64,000 nucleotides of DNA, from contig NZ_JAUHTQ010000004.1 of assembly GCF_030418165.1 (NCBI RefSeq), positions 124,001 through 188,000 on the forward strand, in the 5' to 3' direction. A model generated the notes under the pieces. The model made no database searches. It was not told the DNA's origin and saw nothing but the letters and a program-made list of their open reading frames with translations. This document shows, piece after piece, positions 37,188-46,549 of the stretch (its first letter is position 1; each line of letters opens with the position of its first letter). The position numbers were made by a program, and so were the translations under genes. This stretch comes from Ureibacillus aquaedulcis (GTDB taxonomy: Bacteria; Bacillota; Bacilli; Bacillales_A; Planococcaceae).

Positions 37188-38855
37188 TCACTCTCTAAGT
37201 TTTCTCCATAAAGTTGCCCGATTAATGCCTAGTCGTTCGGCTGTTTTTGACTGGTTAAAGTTCTCTTCCTTTAACACAAGTTCTATTATCTCTTTCTCGA
37301 TATCCTTCAAACTACCCTTGAAGGAAAGAGTTTTTAGATTAAGCTTTTCCTCGCTTAACACTTTTTCCACGGATTCATGTTCTATGACGAGATGATTTTC
37401 ATTTAACGCAACTTCCTTAATGATCAACTTTAAATCATCAAGATTATTCGGATATGTTGTTTCTATAAGTAAAGACAAGGATTCATCCCTCATTTTGACA
37501 GCAATCGTTCCATATTTTTCATGATAAGTCGATAAAAAATAATGGACAAAGGCCGGGATATCCTCTTTTCGTTCTTTTAAAGAAGGAATTTTTACTTTAT
37601 TGGAAAATTTCATGGAAAAAGGATCATTTTGCTCTTCTAATAGAATAAAGACATGTATCTTCAATTCGACGCACATGTTGATAAATATCGGTAACTTGTG
37701 ATGATTCCTTTTTACATAGGACAAATTTCGTAATTTGACCGTTCGTACGCCTTTTAATGGTATTTCTTTCAACTGGTTGATTTCGAACTTATCAAAGTCT
37801 ATGGTCAAAAGCAACCCGTCTTCAAATTGGGAATGAATGTAGGTGGAAATAAAATCCTTGCCGGTTCCTTTTTCGCCAATTAAGACAATAGGTTCATTTT
37901 TTTGATAAAGTGTCCGAATTTGCTTAAGGGTAAAACGCATTTGGTCTGAGTCTGCAATTAATGGCTTATATAAGTCTTCTGTATGAACTTTTAAGCCTTC
38001 TTGTTTTAGTAGGTGATCATGCTTATTAAAGATAAATAACTTGAATGAAAAATCCGGCAGATAGAAACCGTTGATTTCCATCAGATAATCGTCGGCTACA
38101 TACTTTTTTGAAGCTTTTACTCTATTTAGATCAATATCCGTGTTGAGAATGAATAATTGCCTCTTTAGATCATCGGTGAACTGTATAGTTGTAAAATGCT
38201 CATAGACGATATGGTTCCGGTCATCTAGAAGAACTATGTTTTTATGCTTATTTTGGACGAGTGTTTCAAAGATTTTGCTTGGAATGTTAACTCTATTGAT
38301 GTAATTATAAAGTTCCTTGGCCTGTTCCAGTGCTTTCATGATCGTTATTTTACTGGCATGAATCAAAAATCCTCTAAGACCATATTCTTCACTCGTTTTA
38401 ACGGTAATCGTATCCCCAATAATTTGTTGATAGCCATGGTTCTTTAGGTCAACAACCAATGGAGCGATTTCATCGATGTGGTCGATTGTAAACACGGAGA
38501 TGGGAATCTCCATTAAATCGATTGTCGGCAGTGCAAATGAAGTGATATCCGGAAAACTGATAAGTGCAGATTTATTGCTTAAATTTGATGCTGACAAAAG
38601 GGAACGCATCATATCGTAGCCAGTGATATTCATATCAATAACGGGTTTTTTTATGGCCTCTTTTATAAGTTTGGCAGTCGTGCCTCTACTAATGAATATA
38701 TCTGTATTACATTCATTCGATAATGCGATATCAACCCCTGCTTGTAGTTCTGCAACTGAAACACAGATTTTCATTTCGGGAAAAAGAGGTGTACATTCTT
38801 TTATAATAGGCAACATTGCTTCATATGGCGCAATAATATGTAGATTTATTTTCAT
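37188..38855 (-). CDS. PrpR-N/AAA+/Fis-type regulator with degenerate sigma-54 domain
   Basis: The N-terminal PrpR-N sensor domain (INLHIIAPYEAM, then FISRGTTAKLIKEA and VIDMNITGYDMMRSL) is followed by a PAS-like middle. An AAA+ domain retains a P-loop (IGEKGTGKDFIS) but has no GAFTGA loop and an abnormal Walker B. The C-terminal Fis-type helix-turn-helix is NQSKTAERLGINRATLWRKL. Loss of GAFTGA suggests it does not activate sigma-54 and may act by DNA binding alone. The start at 38855 is chosen for the family N-terminus; the ORF extends 18 codons further upstream. Confidence 0.85.
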   Translation of the reverse strand: MKINLHIIAPYEAMLPIIKECTPLFPEMKICVSVAELQAGVDIALSNECNTDIFISRGTTAKLIKEAIKKPVIDMNITGYDMMRSLLSASNLSNKSALISFPDITSFALPTIDLMEIPISVFTIDHIDEIAPLVVDLKNHGYQQIIGDTITVKTSEEYGLRGFLIHASKITIMKALEQAKELYNYINRVNIPSKIFETLVQNKHKNIVLLDDRNHIVYEHFTTIQFTDDLKRQLFILNTDIDLNRVKASKKYVADDYLMEINGFYLPDFSFKLFIFNKHDHLLKQEGLKVHTEDLYKPLIADSDQMRFTLKQIRTLYQKNEPIVLIGEKGTGKDFISTYIHSQFEDGLLLTIDFDKFEINQLKEIPLKGVRTVKLRNLSYVKRNHHKLPIFINMCVELKIHVFILLEEQNDPFSMKFSNKVKIPSLKERKEDIPAFVHYFLSTYHEKYGTIAVKMRDESLSLLIETTYPNNLDDLKLIIKEVALNENHLVIEHESVEKVLSEEKLNLKTLSFKGSLKDIEKEIIELVLKEENFNQSKTAERLGINRATLWRKLRE

Positions 38856-39022
38856 ACCTTCAGCCACCTTCTTAATTTTAAGTCTGTACAAATTCACTGT
38901 CGTTTTCAAAAGACTATTAGAATCAATTGTAACATGAAGTCAAAAGAGTAGAAATGAATTGATGAAAAAACAAGTTCCGATACTCTTTATCCTATTTTAA
39001 TAAAGATTTAAACCCATAATTT

Positions 39023-39063
39023 AACTGATTTAAAAGCGGAAATAGCTTTTAAATCAGTTTTTT
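39023..39063 (+). terminator. Orphan plus-strand terminator
   Basis: A perfect 15-bp stem AACTGATTTAAAAGC/GCTTTTAAATCAGTT with a 7-base loop and six T. There is no plus-strand gene upstream since 37075; the 38910-39022 stretch has only a 12-codon ORF (MKKQVPILFILF). A small RNA or leader is possible. Confidence 0.7.
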
Positions 39064-39253
39064 GCTTTAAAAATGAAATCAGGAACTCTAGAGAATCATA
39101 CTAGGAATAACATTATAAAAATATTTCATTTATTACAAATATTACATTTATTTCTATTTTTATATCAATATGTATATTTTTGTAAGAGCGTGGACAGTAC
39201 TGAATTCGTAATTAGCTTACAAAATTCGAGATTAATTGTCAGGAGGACATAAA

Positions 39254-40042
39254 ATGAAAATTAAATTTACTTTCATGTTGTTACTAATGCTATTTTCAAT
39301 ATCAACCACTAATGTATATGGGATGGAGATCGACAGAGCAGCAATGCACACGGATGATGAAAATGAACGTTTGCTTATAACGGATAATTTGGGTGGAGGA
39401 TTTTTCGATGATGCGTTAGATCGAAATGTTGTTTTCTTTAAAATGTTGCAGCCCGAAGTATATGAAGTGAAAGAAGGAGATAATTTATTCCGAATCGCTG
39501 CAAATAATCAAGTGGAATTAGAGGACTTGATGGAATGGAATGATCTATCAGATTATACGATTCACCCAGGTAGAGAGTTAATTCTTTATGATAACGGAAG
39601 TGAACAAATAGATAGTCCTGTTGAAGCTGAAGCTTCAATAACTAGCCAGAGTCAAAATGATGACAAGAAAATAGAAACTCAGCAAGCTAGCAAATCTAAA
39701 TCCAGTGAACCTAAGGTGGCGAAAAGTACAATAGAAGAAGAACCGGACTCCGGGAAGGAATTTATGGTAACTGCCACAGCTTATACTGCATATTGTGAAG
39801 GGTGTTCCGGTACAACGGCAATAGGTATTGACCTGCGCTCCAACCCGAATCAAAGGGTAATTGCTGTTGACCCAAATATCATTCCGCTTGGTTCTAGGGT
39901 CTGGGTAGAGGGATATGGTGAAGCAATAGCAGGAGATACAGGCGGTGCCATAAAAGGAAATAAAATCGATGTTTTCATTCCAACACAAAACGAGGCATTG
40001 CAATGGGGTCGAAAGCAAGTAAAGATAAAAATTCTTAATTAA
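39254..40042 (+). CDS. LysM and 3D domain cell-wall protein
   Basis: A 262-residue secreted protein. A signal peptide (residues 1-23, ending near NVYG) is followed by one LysM domain (YEVKEGDNLFRIAANNQVELEDLMEWNDL), a Ser/Lys/Glu-rich linker and a C-terminal 3D domain: TATAYTAYCEGCSG, PNIIPLGSRVWVEG and AGDTGGAIKGNKIDVF, whose three Asp residues name the domain. It is related to YuiC/YabE-type muralytic proteins. AGGAGG lies 7 bases before the ATG. Confidence 0.92.
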   Translation: MKIKFTFMLLLMLFSISTTNVYGMEIDRAAMHTDDENERLLITDNLGGGFFDDALDRNVVFFKMLQPEVYEVKEGDNLFRIAANNQVELEDLMEWNDLSDYTIHPGRELILYDNGSEQIDSPVEAEASITSQSQNDDKKIETQQASKSKSSEPKVAKSTIEEEPDSGKEFMVTATAYTAYCEGCSGTTAIGIDLRSNPNQRVIAVDPNIIPLGSRVWVEGYGEAIAGDTGGAIKGNKIDVFIPTQNEALQWGRKQVKIKILN

Positions 40043-40066
40043 TAATATTGAAATAGAAATGTAGAA

Positions 40067-40097
40067 GGCTCTGGAGATTTGACTCTCTGGAGCTTTT
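40067..40097 (+). terminator. Terminator after LysM-3D gene
   Basis: GCTCTGGAGA pairs with TCTCTGGAGC using two G-T pairs, followed by TTTT. Confidence 0.65.
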
Positions 40098-40371
40098 GTT
40101 ATGTCAATAATGAACTCAAAAAACATAAAAATGAAGATTCATATTTATACATTGCTATGTTGGATGGTGTTATTAAATATTACATAGGAAGATTCCGAAA
40201 TATCTTAATTCTTCCTTTCCTGAGTGAACCTTTGTCCCTATTAATACACTTGGATAGCTAAAAGATACGTAAGGAAATTTCACTGATTTTCTGTAACTGC
40301 ATACAAGTAGGGCGACTAAAAATCCTTTGTTCAATGAAAAAACTCCTATAAATCAGTTATTTTTATTTCTG

Positions 40372-40388
40372 TGTTACGTTTTCTAACA
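40372..40388. promoter_or_regulatory. GlnR/TnrA-type box 1 upstream of amtB
   Basis: TGTTACGTTTTCTAACA fits the nitrogen-control consensus TGTNANAWWWTNTNACA with one mismatch. Its centre is about 64 bases before the start expected from the TATAAT at 40432-40437. Confidence 0.65.
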
Positions 40389-40460
40389 TTAATGAAAATA
40401 AGTTATGAAAATTGTATTGACATAAAGGGAATATAATGTAAAATTAATTTTAATAAAACG

Positions 40461-40477
40461 TGTTACATTTCCTAACA
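40461..40477. promoter_or_regulatory. GlnR/TnrA-type box 2 upstream of amtB
   Basis: TGTTACATTTCCTAACA fits the same consensus with one mismatch. It lies downstream of the candidate -10, a place suited to repression. Confidence 0.6.
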
Positions 40478-40533
40478 TCATAGAATAATATAACGTAACA
40501 TGGAGAATTGATTTTGAAGGGAGAATGAATTAT

Positions 40534-41838
40534 ATGGAAGCTGTTGTAGTACTGATGGATAACCTGTGGGTAGCAATTGGTGCAATTTTAGTATTCTTTA
40601 TGTTAGGTGGATTTATTTTACTTGAAGCAGGTTCAACAAGAATGAAAAATGCCGGTCACGTAGCTGGTAAAACAATTTTTACGGCAGGTCTTGGAACTTT
40701 AGTGTTTTGGGCTGTGGGTTATGGCTTTATATACGGTGACGGAAATCCATTCATCGGATTATCAAATTTCTTCTATGGAGATACAACGACTGCAGAAGAA
40801 GCGGGAGGATTGACTCCGGCGGTTGACTTCTCTTTCCAAGTAATGTTTGCATTAATTTCCCTTACAGTTGCATTTGGCGGATTTGCTGAACGTGCAAAAT
40901 TATCCGTTTATGTAATCTTTGCAATTCTGTTTTCTGCTTTCATCTATCCGGTAGTTGCTCACTGGATCTGGGGTGGCGGCTGGTTAGCTGAACACGGTAA
41001 ACAAGACTTTGCTGGTTCGACAGTTGTTCACTTAACAGGTGCCATGGCTGCGTTGGCTGCAACAATGATCTTAAAACCTCGTATTGGTAAATATAACAAA
41101 GACGGCTCATCTAATGTCCTGGCTGGTCATAACCAAGTATATACTACTCTAGGTGTTTTAGTTCTTTGGGTAGGTTGGTTCGGTTTCAATGGTGCAAGTA
41201 CATTCGGTGTTGCTGATGGATTCCTGGGTTATGTTATTTTAAATACGCAATTGGCTGCTGGAGCTGGTGCCGTTGCAGCAATGTTTACGGCTTGGGTTAA
41301 AACAGGTAAAGCGGATGTGCCGTCAACATTAAACGGAGCACTCGCCGGTTTGGTTGCAATTACTGCTTCTTGTGGATTTGTTGCTCCTTGGGCTGCGGTA
41401 GTCATCGGTTTAATCGGTGGTGTGATGATGGTATTCAGTATGCAATTCTTTGAAAAACTAAAACTTGATGATCCAATCGCTGCATTATCAGTACACGGTA
41501 CTGTTGGTGTTTGGGGCACACTTTCTAATGGCTTATTTGCTTTGCCGGCATTATCGACTGATATTGATTGGGGTCAAGCAGGATTATTCTATGGTGGTGG
41601 CTGGGAACAACTGGGAGTTCAAACTCTGGGTGTAGTTGCTGCTGGTGCTTATGCATTTGTAGTTTCATTTGTTATACTTAAGATCATGGATAAAGTTATG
41701 GGTGGTCTTCGAGTTACTGAAGAAGAAGAAATCATGGGCTTGGATATGTCGGAACACGGAAGTTATGGATATCCAGAGCAAATGGCTTTGGAAGAAGCAA
41801 AATTAGCTACGGCTGCAACGAAAGAAAAATTCTCATAA
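40534..41838 (+). CDS. amtB: Ammonium transporter
   Basis: An 11-helix Amt/Mep channel of about 434 residues. The twin-His pore residues are in STVVHLTGAMAAL and SVHGTVGVWGTL; GGFILLEAGSTRMKN and AHWIWGGGWL are typical. GAAGGGAG sits too close to ATG 40525 but about 10 bases before ATG 40534, so the latter is preferred. Two nitrogen-control boxes lie upstream. No glnK (PII) gene follows, unlike the nrgAB operon of B. subtilis. Confidence 0.94.
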   Translation: MEAVVVLMDNLWVAIGAILVFFMLGGFILLEAGSTRMKNAGHVAGKTIFTAGLGTLVFWAVGYGFIYGDGNPFIGLSNFFYGDTTTAEEAGGLTPAVDFSFQVMFALISLTVAFGGFAERAKLSVYVIFAILFSAFIYPVVAHWIWGGGWLAEHGKQDFAGSTVVHLTGAMAALAATMILKPRIGKYNKDGSSNVLAGHNQVYTTLGVLVLWVGWFGFNGASTFGVADGFLGYVILNTQLAAGAGAVAAMFTAWVKTGKADVPSTLNGALAGLVAITASCGFVAPWAAVVIGLIGGVMMVFSMQFFEKLKLDDPIAALSVHGTVGVWGTLSNGLFALPALSTDIDWGQAGLFYGGGWEQLGVQTLGVVAAGAYAFVVSFVILKIMDKVMGGLRVTEEEEIMGLDMSEHGSYGYPEQMALEEAKLATAATKEKFS

Positions 41839-41868
41839 ACTACTATTTATATAAGTTTATACTTAAAC

Positions 41869-41897
41869 AAAAAGCCTCTGATTTTCAGAGGCTTTTT
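41869..41897 (+). terminator. Terminator after amtB
   Basis: A perfect stem AAAAAGCCTCTGA/TCAGAGGCTTTTT with a three-base loop. Confidence 0.92.
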
Positions 41898-41917
41898 CTA
41901 TAAAGGAAGTGTTCTTT

Positions 41918-42880
41918 TTGGAAACGTATGAGTCAATAAAAGTATGGAAGGATGCCAATATTTCCTCCTTTTTAGCAGATAACGTTTCACTCAACACATT
42001 TCATGATCAAGTCATGCTGAAAGTATTGGAAGTTGCAAAAGAAAATATGGAAGAAAGAGAGGTGCCCTGCAGTTTTACCTGGTTTATAACTGGCAGTGGC
42101 GGACGTTTAGAGCAAGGGCTAATTAGCGACCAGGATCATGGGATTATTTATGAGCAATCCACTCCTGAGAATGATTTATACTTCAAGGTTCTTGGAGAAG
42201 AGTTATCCAGGGGCTTGGATATTGCTGGGTACCCTTATTGTACGGGATATATCATGAGTTCCAACCCGGTCTGGTGTAAATCGTATAACGATTGGAAAAA
42301 ACAAATTAGCAAGTGGATGGAAGATGAAAGTTGGGAATCCATCCGATATCTGCAAATTTTTTATGATGCAAGGGTTTTATATGGAAAAGAAGATTGTATA
42401 AAACAATTAAAAACAGATATCCATCAATATCAAAAAGAGCATCCGTTATTGCTGGGGAGGTTTATGGCTAATGTTAAACATGTCAAAAATGCCATAGGTC
42501 CCATGGGGCAGATATTAGTGGAACAACATGGAAAGTACCAGGGATCTATTAATTTAAAATACGTTGCCTTTTTACCATATGTCAATTCCATTCGTCTCCT
42601 ATCTATTAAAGAAGGTCTGTGTGAAACGGCGACATTAGAGAGAATGAAAGAACTGCAAAAAATAGCGGAATATGAAGGATTGCTAAAAAGCAGTTACGGA
42701 AACTTTTCTGCGTTAATGAATTATCGATTAACTTTACTTCATGTAAATGAGTATGATGATACGCATTACTTAAATGTTAAGGATCTAACCAGGGAACAAA
42801 GAAAAGAGATCAAAGGGATCTTGAAGGGCGGAAAAAAACTGCACGATGCGGTTATTGAGCTGGTCAGCGATAACGAGTGA
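41918..42880 (+). CDS. DUF294 nucleotidyltransferase-like protein
   Basis: A 320-residue protein. The nucleotidyltransferase-type signature GSGGRLEQGLISDQDHGIIYE is followed by a helical substrate-binding-type C-terminal domain (ELQKIAEYEGL..NYRLTLLHVN). It is related to GlnD-like uridylyltransferase folds. The TTG at 41918 is about 9 bases after AAAGGAAGT; GTG 41909 overlaps that site. It lies directly after amtB and 28 bases before an exonuclease gene, a pairing seen widely with DUF294. Confidence 0.85.
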   Translation: METYESIKVWKDANISSFLADNVSLNTFHDQVMLKVLEVAKENMEEREVPCSFTWFITGSGGRLEQGLISDQDHGIIYEQSTPENDLYFKVLGEELSRGLDIAGYPYCTGYIMSSNPVWCKSYNDWKKQISKWMEDESWESIRYLQIFYDARVLYGKEDCIKQLKTDIHQYQKEHPLLLGRFMANVKHVKNAIGPMGQILVEQHGKYQGSINLKYVAFLPYVNSIRLLSIKEGLCETATLERMKELQKIAEYEGLLKSSYGNFSALMNYRLTLLHVNEYDDTHYLNVKDLTREQRKEIKGILKGGKKLHDAVIELVSDNE

Positions 42881-42908
42881 AAAGCGTGCATAAGAAAAGG
42901 GTGTTAAA

Positions 42909-43631
42909 ATGGCATTTGAACCATTTATGCAGTTACTGAGAGGGATACAAGGGAAACGTGTACATGGTGGCATTGGTGGCATTCAAAATTCTCAACAAAT
43001 GGCATACTTGAGACATCTTCAAAAAGAAATTAATAAAGACGATGCCATGAGTACACCATTGGATAAATTGAAAGTGGTGATCTTCGATATTGAGACAACA
43101 GGATTCTCTCCCGAAAAAGGTGATACGATTTTATCCATCGGAGCAATTAAAATGCAGGGGACAACGATTATAGAAGAAGAGCAATTTTACTCTCTTGTCT
43201 ACTATGATCAAGAAGTTCCGGAAAATATCATCAATCTGACGGGAATTACGACCGCTGACGTCCGTGAAGCACCAATTTTATCGGATGTTCTAATTAACTT
43301 CTTTCAATTTGTGGAAGATGCTACTCTTGTAGCGCACCATGCAACCCATGAACGAAGCTTCATGCAGCATGCAAGCTCGAAAATTTTTAAAACACCGTTC
43401 AAGCATCGTATTGTGGATACATCCTTCCTCTATAAAATAGTAGATCGCGATTTTCATAATTTATCATTAGAGCATCTATGTGAGCAGAATAGCATTCCCA
43501 TCATGGACCGCCATCATGCTTTAGGGGACGCCAAAATGACGGCTCAAATATGGAGTGTTTATGTCGAAAAAGTGATATACTTGGGTTGTGAAACATTAAA
43601 TGACGTATATAATCATTTTGCAAGAATTTAA
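42909..43631 (+). CDS. DEDDh 3'-5' exonuclease (DnaQ-like)
   Basis: A 240-residue protein with an N-terminal extension (about 50 residues) and an exonuclease fold: Exo I FDIETTGFSPEKGD (Asp60, Glu62), Exo II VAHHATHERSFM, and Exo III HHALGDAKMTAQIW. All four metal ligands and the His are present. It resembles the epsilon-type proofreading subunit but is encoded with a DUF294 protein, suggesting a role in nucleotide or RNA turnover rather than replication. Confidence 0.9.
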   Translation: MAFEPFMQLLRGIQGKRVHGGIGGIQNSQQMAYLRHLQKEINKDDAMSTPLDKLKVVIFDIETTGFSPEKGDTILSIGAIKMQGTTIIEEEQFYSLVYYDQEVPENIINLTGITTADVREAPILSDVLINFFQFVEDATLVAHHATHERSFMQHASSKIFKTPFKHRIVDTSFLYKIVDRDFHNLSLEHLCEQNSIPIMDRHHALGDAKMTAQIWSVYVEKVIYLGCETLNDVYNHFARI

Positions 43632-43647
43632 TAGATGTTATTTAAAT

Positions 43648-43692
43648 AAAGAGTGTATATAAAGTTTTTGAACTTTGTATATACTCTTTTTT
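43648..43692 (+). terminator. Terminator after exonuclease gene
   Basis: AAAGAGTGTATATAAAGTT pairs with AACTTTGTATATACTCTTT (one mismatch), followed by T. The further 290 bases to ribA hold a weak hairpin near 43732-43772 and no FMN riboswitch. Confidence 0.88.
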
Positions 43693-43983
43693 GCCAATAA
43701 AATAGAGATTGCTTCATTGATACATGAAAAGAAACCGATATGAAATAGCGTCCGATTTCTTCTGGTTTTCTTTTCTGGTCTTTTGTGTGGAAACACTGCT
43801 TTTGATTTCAGTTTCTACATAAGCTATATTTAAAGTGCAAAGTCATATACCATATTAAGATAGTAAGAATTAGATATTATTGAATTGACCTTTTGTAGTT
43901 ATTATTATATATTTAGTTACGAAAAGTAAGTGGTATGCAAAAAGTTCCTCACGAATGATTACAAAAAGATAGGTGATAGAATA

Positions 43984-44727
43984 ATGAAGAATTTTACAAA
44001 TGCGAATAAAATTTTAAAAGAGAAGATGAATATTGTTTCATTTAATGATAAAGAAAATCTAGCTGTGGTGGGTCCAGTGAAATTGCCGGTGAAACAAGGG
44101 GAGTTCGAGACAACGTTCCAATGGTATACATGGGCAACAGTAGGCAAAGAATTGAATACAAAGGAATCCATTCTGCAATCGATCGTTAATGCGGATTTAG
44201 CTTCAAAACAACAATCGTCGGTCCTGGTTTATGGAGATTTTGCAAATGCGGATGATGCGATTATCCGTATGCATAGTATTTGCCATACCGGCGACATTTT
44301 TGGAAGTCAACGTTGCGACTGTGGCTATCAGCTACATGAATCAATGAAGATGATTAAAGAACATGGCTGTGGCGCCATCTTTTATTTAGCAAACCATGAA
44401 GGAAGAGGAATTGGTTTGTTCTCTAAATCCTTGGCATACATTTTACAGGAAGAAGGCTACGATACTGTAGAAGCAAATAATGCACTGGGATTTGAAGATG
44501 ATACACGCAATTATGAAGAAGCGGTTCGTGTTTTGGAAACGTTAAGAGCAAAACCGGTTACATTGATTACAAACAATCCCAAAAAACTTGCTGCCTTAAA
44601 ATCGCATGGTTTACTTGCACATAATCATATTCCGCTATGGGGTGGCTTAACTGAAACGAATCGTCATTACCTTGAAACCAAGGTGAAAAAATCGGGTCAT
44701 ATACCCAAAGAGCAACTAACCGTATAG
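43984..44727 (+). CDS. ribA: GTP cyclohydrolase II
   Basis: First step of riboflavin synthesis from GTP. The zinc cluster CHTGDIFGSQRCDCG carries Cys100, Cys111 and Cys113; the active-site segment NHEGRGIGLFSK follows. It has 247 residues and lacks the fused dihydroxybutanone-phosphate synthase domain usual in Bacillus RibA. The ATG follows AGGTGAT. It is 18 bases ahead of ribD, so only two riboflavin genes are clustered here. Confidence 0.93.
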   Translation: MKNFTNANKILKEKMNIVSFNDKENLAVVGPVKLPVKQGEFETTFQWYTWATVGKELNTKESILQSIVNADLASKQQSSVLVYGDFANADDAIIRMHSICHTGDIFGSQRCDCGYQLHESMKMIKEHGCGAIFYLANHEGRGIGLFSKSLAYILQEEGYDTVEANNALGFEDDTRNYEEAVRVLETLRAKPVTLITNNPKKLAALKSHGLLAHNHIPLWGGLTETNRHYLETKVKKSGHIPKEQLTV

Positions 44728-44745
44728 GGAGTGTGTAAGTGAGTG

Positions 44746-45852
44746 ATGAAGAGTGACCGTGAATATATGCAATTAGCTTTAGACCTTGCTGCCACAGCCA
44801 GGGGGAACACGAATCCAAATCCTTGCGTTGGGGCAGTCCTTGTAAAAGACGGCGTCATAGTTGGGACTGGCTTACATCGCAAGGCAGGAGAACCACATGC
44901 CGAAGTACATGCCTTTAATATGGCTGGAGATCATGCCAAAGGTGCTACTTTATATGTTACGCTGGAACCGTGTTCTCATTATGGAAAAACGCCGCCTTGC
45001 GCAAAATTAGTAAAAGAATCGGAAGTTAGTCGTGTGGTCGTAGCAACAATGGATCCAAACCCATCAGTTGCAGGTCGCGGGATCAACTTATTAAGAGAAG
45101 CCGGGATTGAAGTAGAGGTAGGTTTATTGGAAGAAGAGGCACGTAAGTTAAATGAGCGTTTTATCCACAATATGATTACTAATAAGCCATTTGTTATCTC
45201 GAAGTTTGCGATGACAATGGATGGGAAAATTGCAACTCACAGTGGGCATTCAAAATGGATTACAAGCGAAGAAGCACGATTGCAGGTTCACAAGCTTCGT
45301 CATGCAGTAGATGGCATTCTAGTAGGTGTGGGGACAGTATTGGCGGATAATCCATCACTAACAACAAGACTCCCACATCGTGAGGGGAAAAATCCTGTTC
45401 GTATCATTCTGGATAGCGAATTGAAAACCCCGTTAAGTTCAAATGTCGTAAATACAACTGAAGCAAAAACGATTATTGTTTCCGCTAATGGTGTCGAAGG
45501 GACAAAGGTTGAGCAACTAACCGAAAAAGGTGTTCACATCCTGACTGTCTCAAAATCCGAGCATGGATTAAACCTGAATGAAATGCTGGATGAACTTTAT
45601 AAACTGGGAATTACGGATGTACTGGTAGAAGGTGGAGCAGAGATCAATGCATCCTTCTTAAGAGGCGGGTTAATTAATAAAGTACTTTTATATATGGCCC
45701 CCAAGATATTAGGTGGAAGAAATTCAAAAACTCCATTTGCCGGAACGGATATTGAAAGTATCGATGAAGCGCTTCAGCTGGAATTCGATTCTATTGAACA
45801 AATTGGACCGGACCTTTGCATTACGGCATATCCATCGGTTGAAATTGGCTAA
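44746..45852 (+). CDS. ribD: Riboflavin biosynthesis deaminase/reductase RibD
   Basis: Bifunctional enzyme of 368 residues. The N-terminal zinc deaminase has HAEVHAF (His51, Glu53) and CSHYGKTPPC (Cys76, Cys85). The C-terminal reductase has KFAMTMDGKIATHSGHSKWIT, RHAVDGILVGVGTVLADNP and VEGGAEINASFL. The ATG at 44746 is used; a GTG immediately before is also possible. It is co-transcribed with ribA. No ribE, ribH or FMN riboswitch is visible in the window. Confidence 0.95.
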   Translation: MKSDREYMQLALDLAATARGNTNPNPCVGAVLVKDGVIVGTGLHRKAGEPHAEVHAFNMAGDHAKGATLYVTLEPCSHYGKTPPCAKLVKESEVSRVVVATMDPNPSVAGRGINLLREAGIEVEVGLLEEEARKLNERFIHNMITNKPFVISKFAMTMDGKIATHSGHSKWITSEEARLQVHKLRHAVDGILVGVGTVLADNPSLTTRLPHREGKNPVRIILDSELKTPLSSNVVNTTEAKTIIVSANGVEGTKVEQLTEKGVHILTVSKSEHGLNLNEMLDELYKLGITDVLVEGGAEINASFLRGGLINKVLLYMAPKILGGRNSKTPFAGTDIESIDEALQLEFDSIEQIGPDLCITAYPSVEIG

Positions 45853-45933
45853 TGAAAAAGTATAGTACTTTAAACCAAATAGCCTTTTAAATTTTAAAAT
45901 GATTGAAGCAAGATGAGAAAGTAGGAATTTTTT

Positions 45934-46485
45934 GTGAGATTTGGTTTTGATATAGATGATACACTCATTAATTTAAGAGAACATGCCTTCCACATTTATA
46001 ATCGTAAACTTAATCAAAATGTTGGGGTTGAGATTTTTCGCGAATTAAAAACGGTTGAAATCCATGAAGCATTTGGGTTGGATAAAGTGGCAGGAGGCGA
46101 AATGTGGAACAGCTTATTGGAGGAAATCTATTTTACTGATTGTCCTTCTTTTGACGGCGCGCTGGAATTACTGAATCGACTTGAGAGAGAAGGGCATGAA
46201 ATCTTTTATATTACATCCCGCCCAAAACAATATTGCCAAAAAACGCAAGAATGGGTAAAAGATCAAGGTTTTCCTGTTCATGAGCAGCGGTTTTTCTGTG
46301 GTATGCAGGATCAAGAGAAAATCGAGATTATTAGACAGCTAGACCTTGATTTCTACTTTGATGATAAACCGGCAGTTCTTCACACATTAAGCGACATAGC
46401 GACGAAGGTATACGTTAAAGACCAATCGTATAATCAAGATGTTGGCATTCCTAGAGTAAAGGAATGGACGAGTTTTACTTATTAA
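45934..46485 (+). CDS. 5'(3')-deoxyribonucleotidase family protein (YqfW-like)
   Basis: A 183-residue HAD phosphatase. The nucleophile motif GFDIDDTL is at the N-terminus; motif II is IFYITSRP, and the end motif DFYFDDKPAVLHTLSD supplies the magnesium ligands. It matches the NT5C/YqfW nucleotidase family. The GTG start follows GTAGGA. Confidence 0.87.
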   Translation: MRFGFDIDDTLINLREHAFHIYNRKLNQNVGVEIFRELKTVEIHEAFGLDKVAGGEMWNSLLEEIYFTDCPSFDGALELLNRLEREGHEIFYITSRPKQYCQKTQEWVKDQGFPVHEQRFFCGMQDQEKIEIIRQLDLDFYFDDKPAVLHTLSDIATKVYVKDQSYNQDVGIPRVKEWTSFTY

Positions 46486-46489
46486 CGTG

Positions 46490-46525
46490 AGAAACCGAGC
46501 TATTCAATTGAATAGCTCGGTTTCT
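46490..46525. terminator. Bidirectional terminator between nucleotidase and bioY genes
   Basis: An 18-bp perfect palindrome arm pair (AGAAACCGAGCTATTCAA with its complement) with no unpaired loop required in the DNA. The flanks are only weakly T-rich. Confidence 0.7.
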
Positions 46526-46549
46526 ATGTTTATGGGTTGATTTTTGACT

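Noticed and set aside
43693-43983. FMN riboswitch upstream of ribA
   Set aside because: The conserved RFN segments are absent; only a weak hairpin near 43732-43772 is seen.
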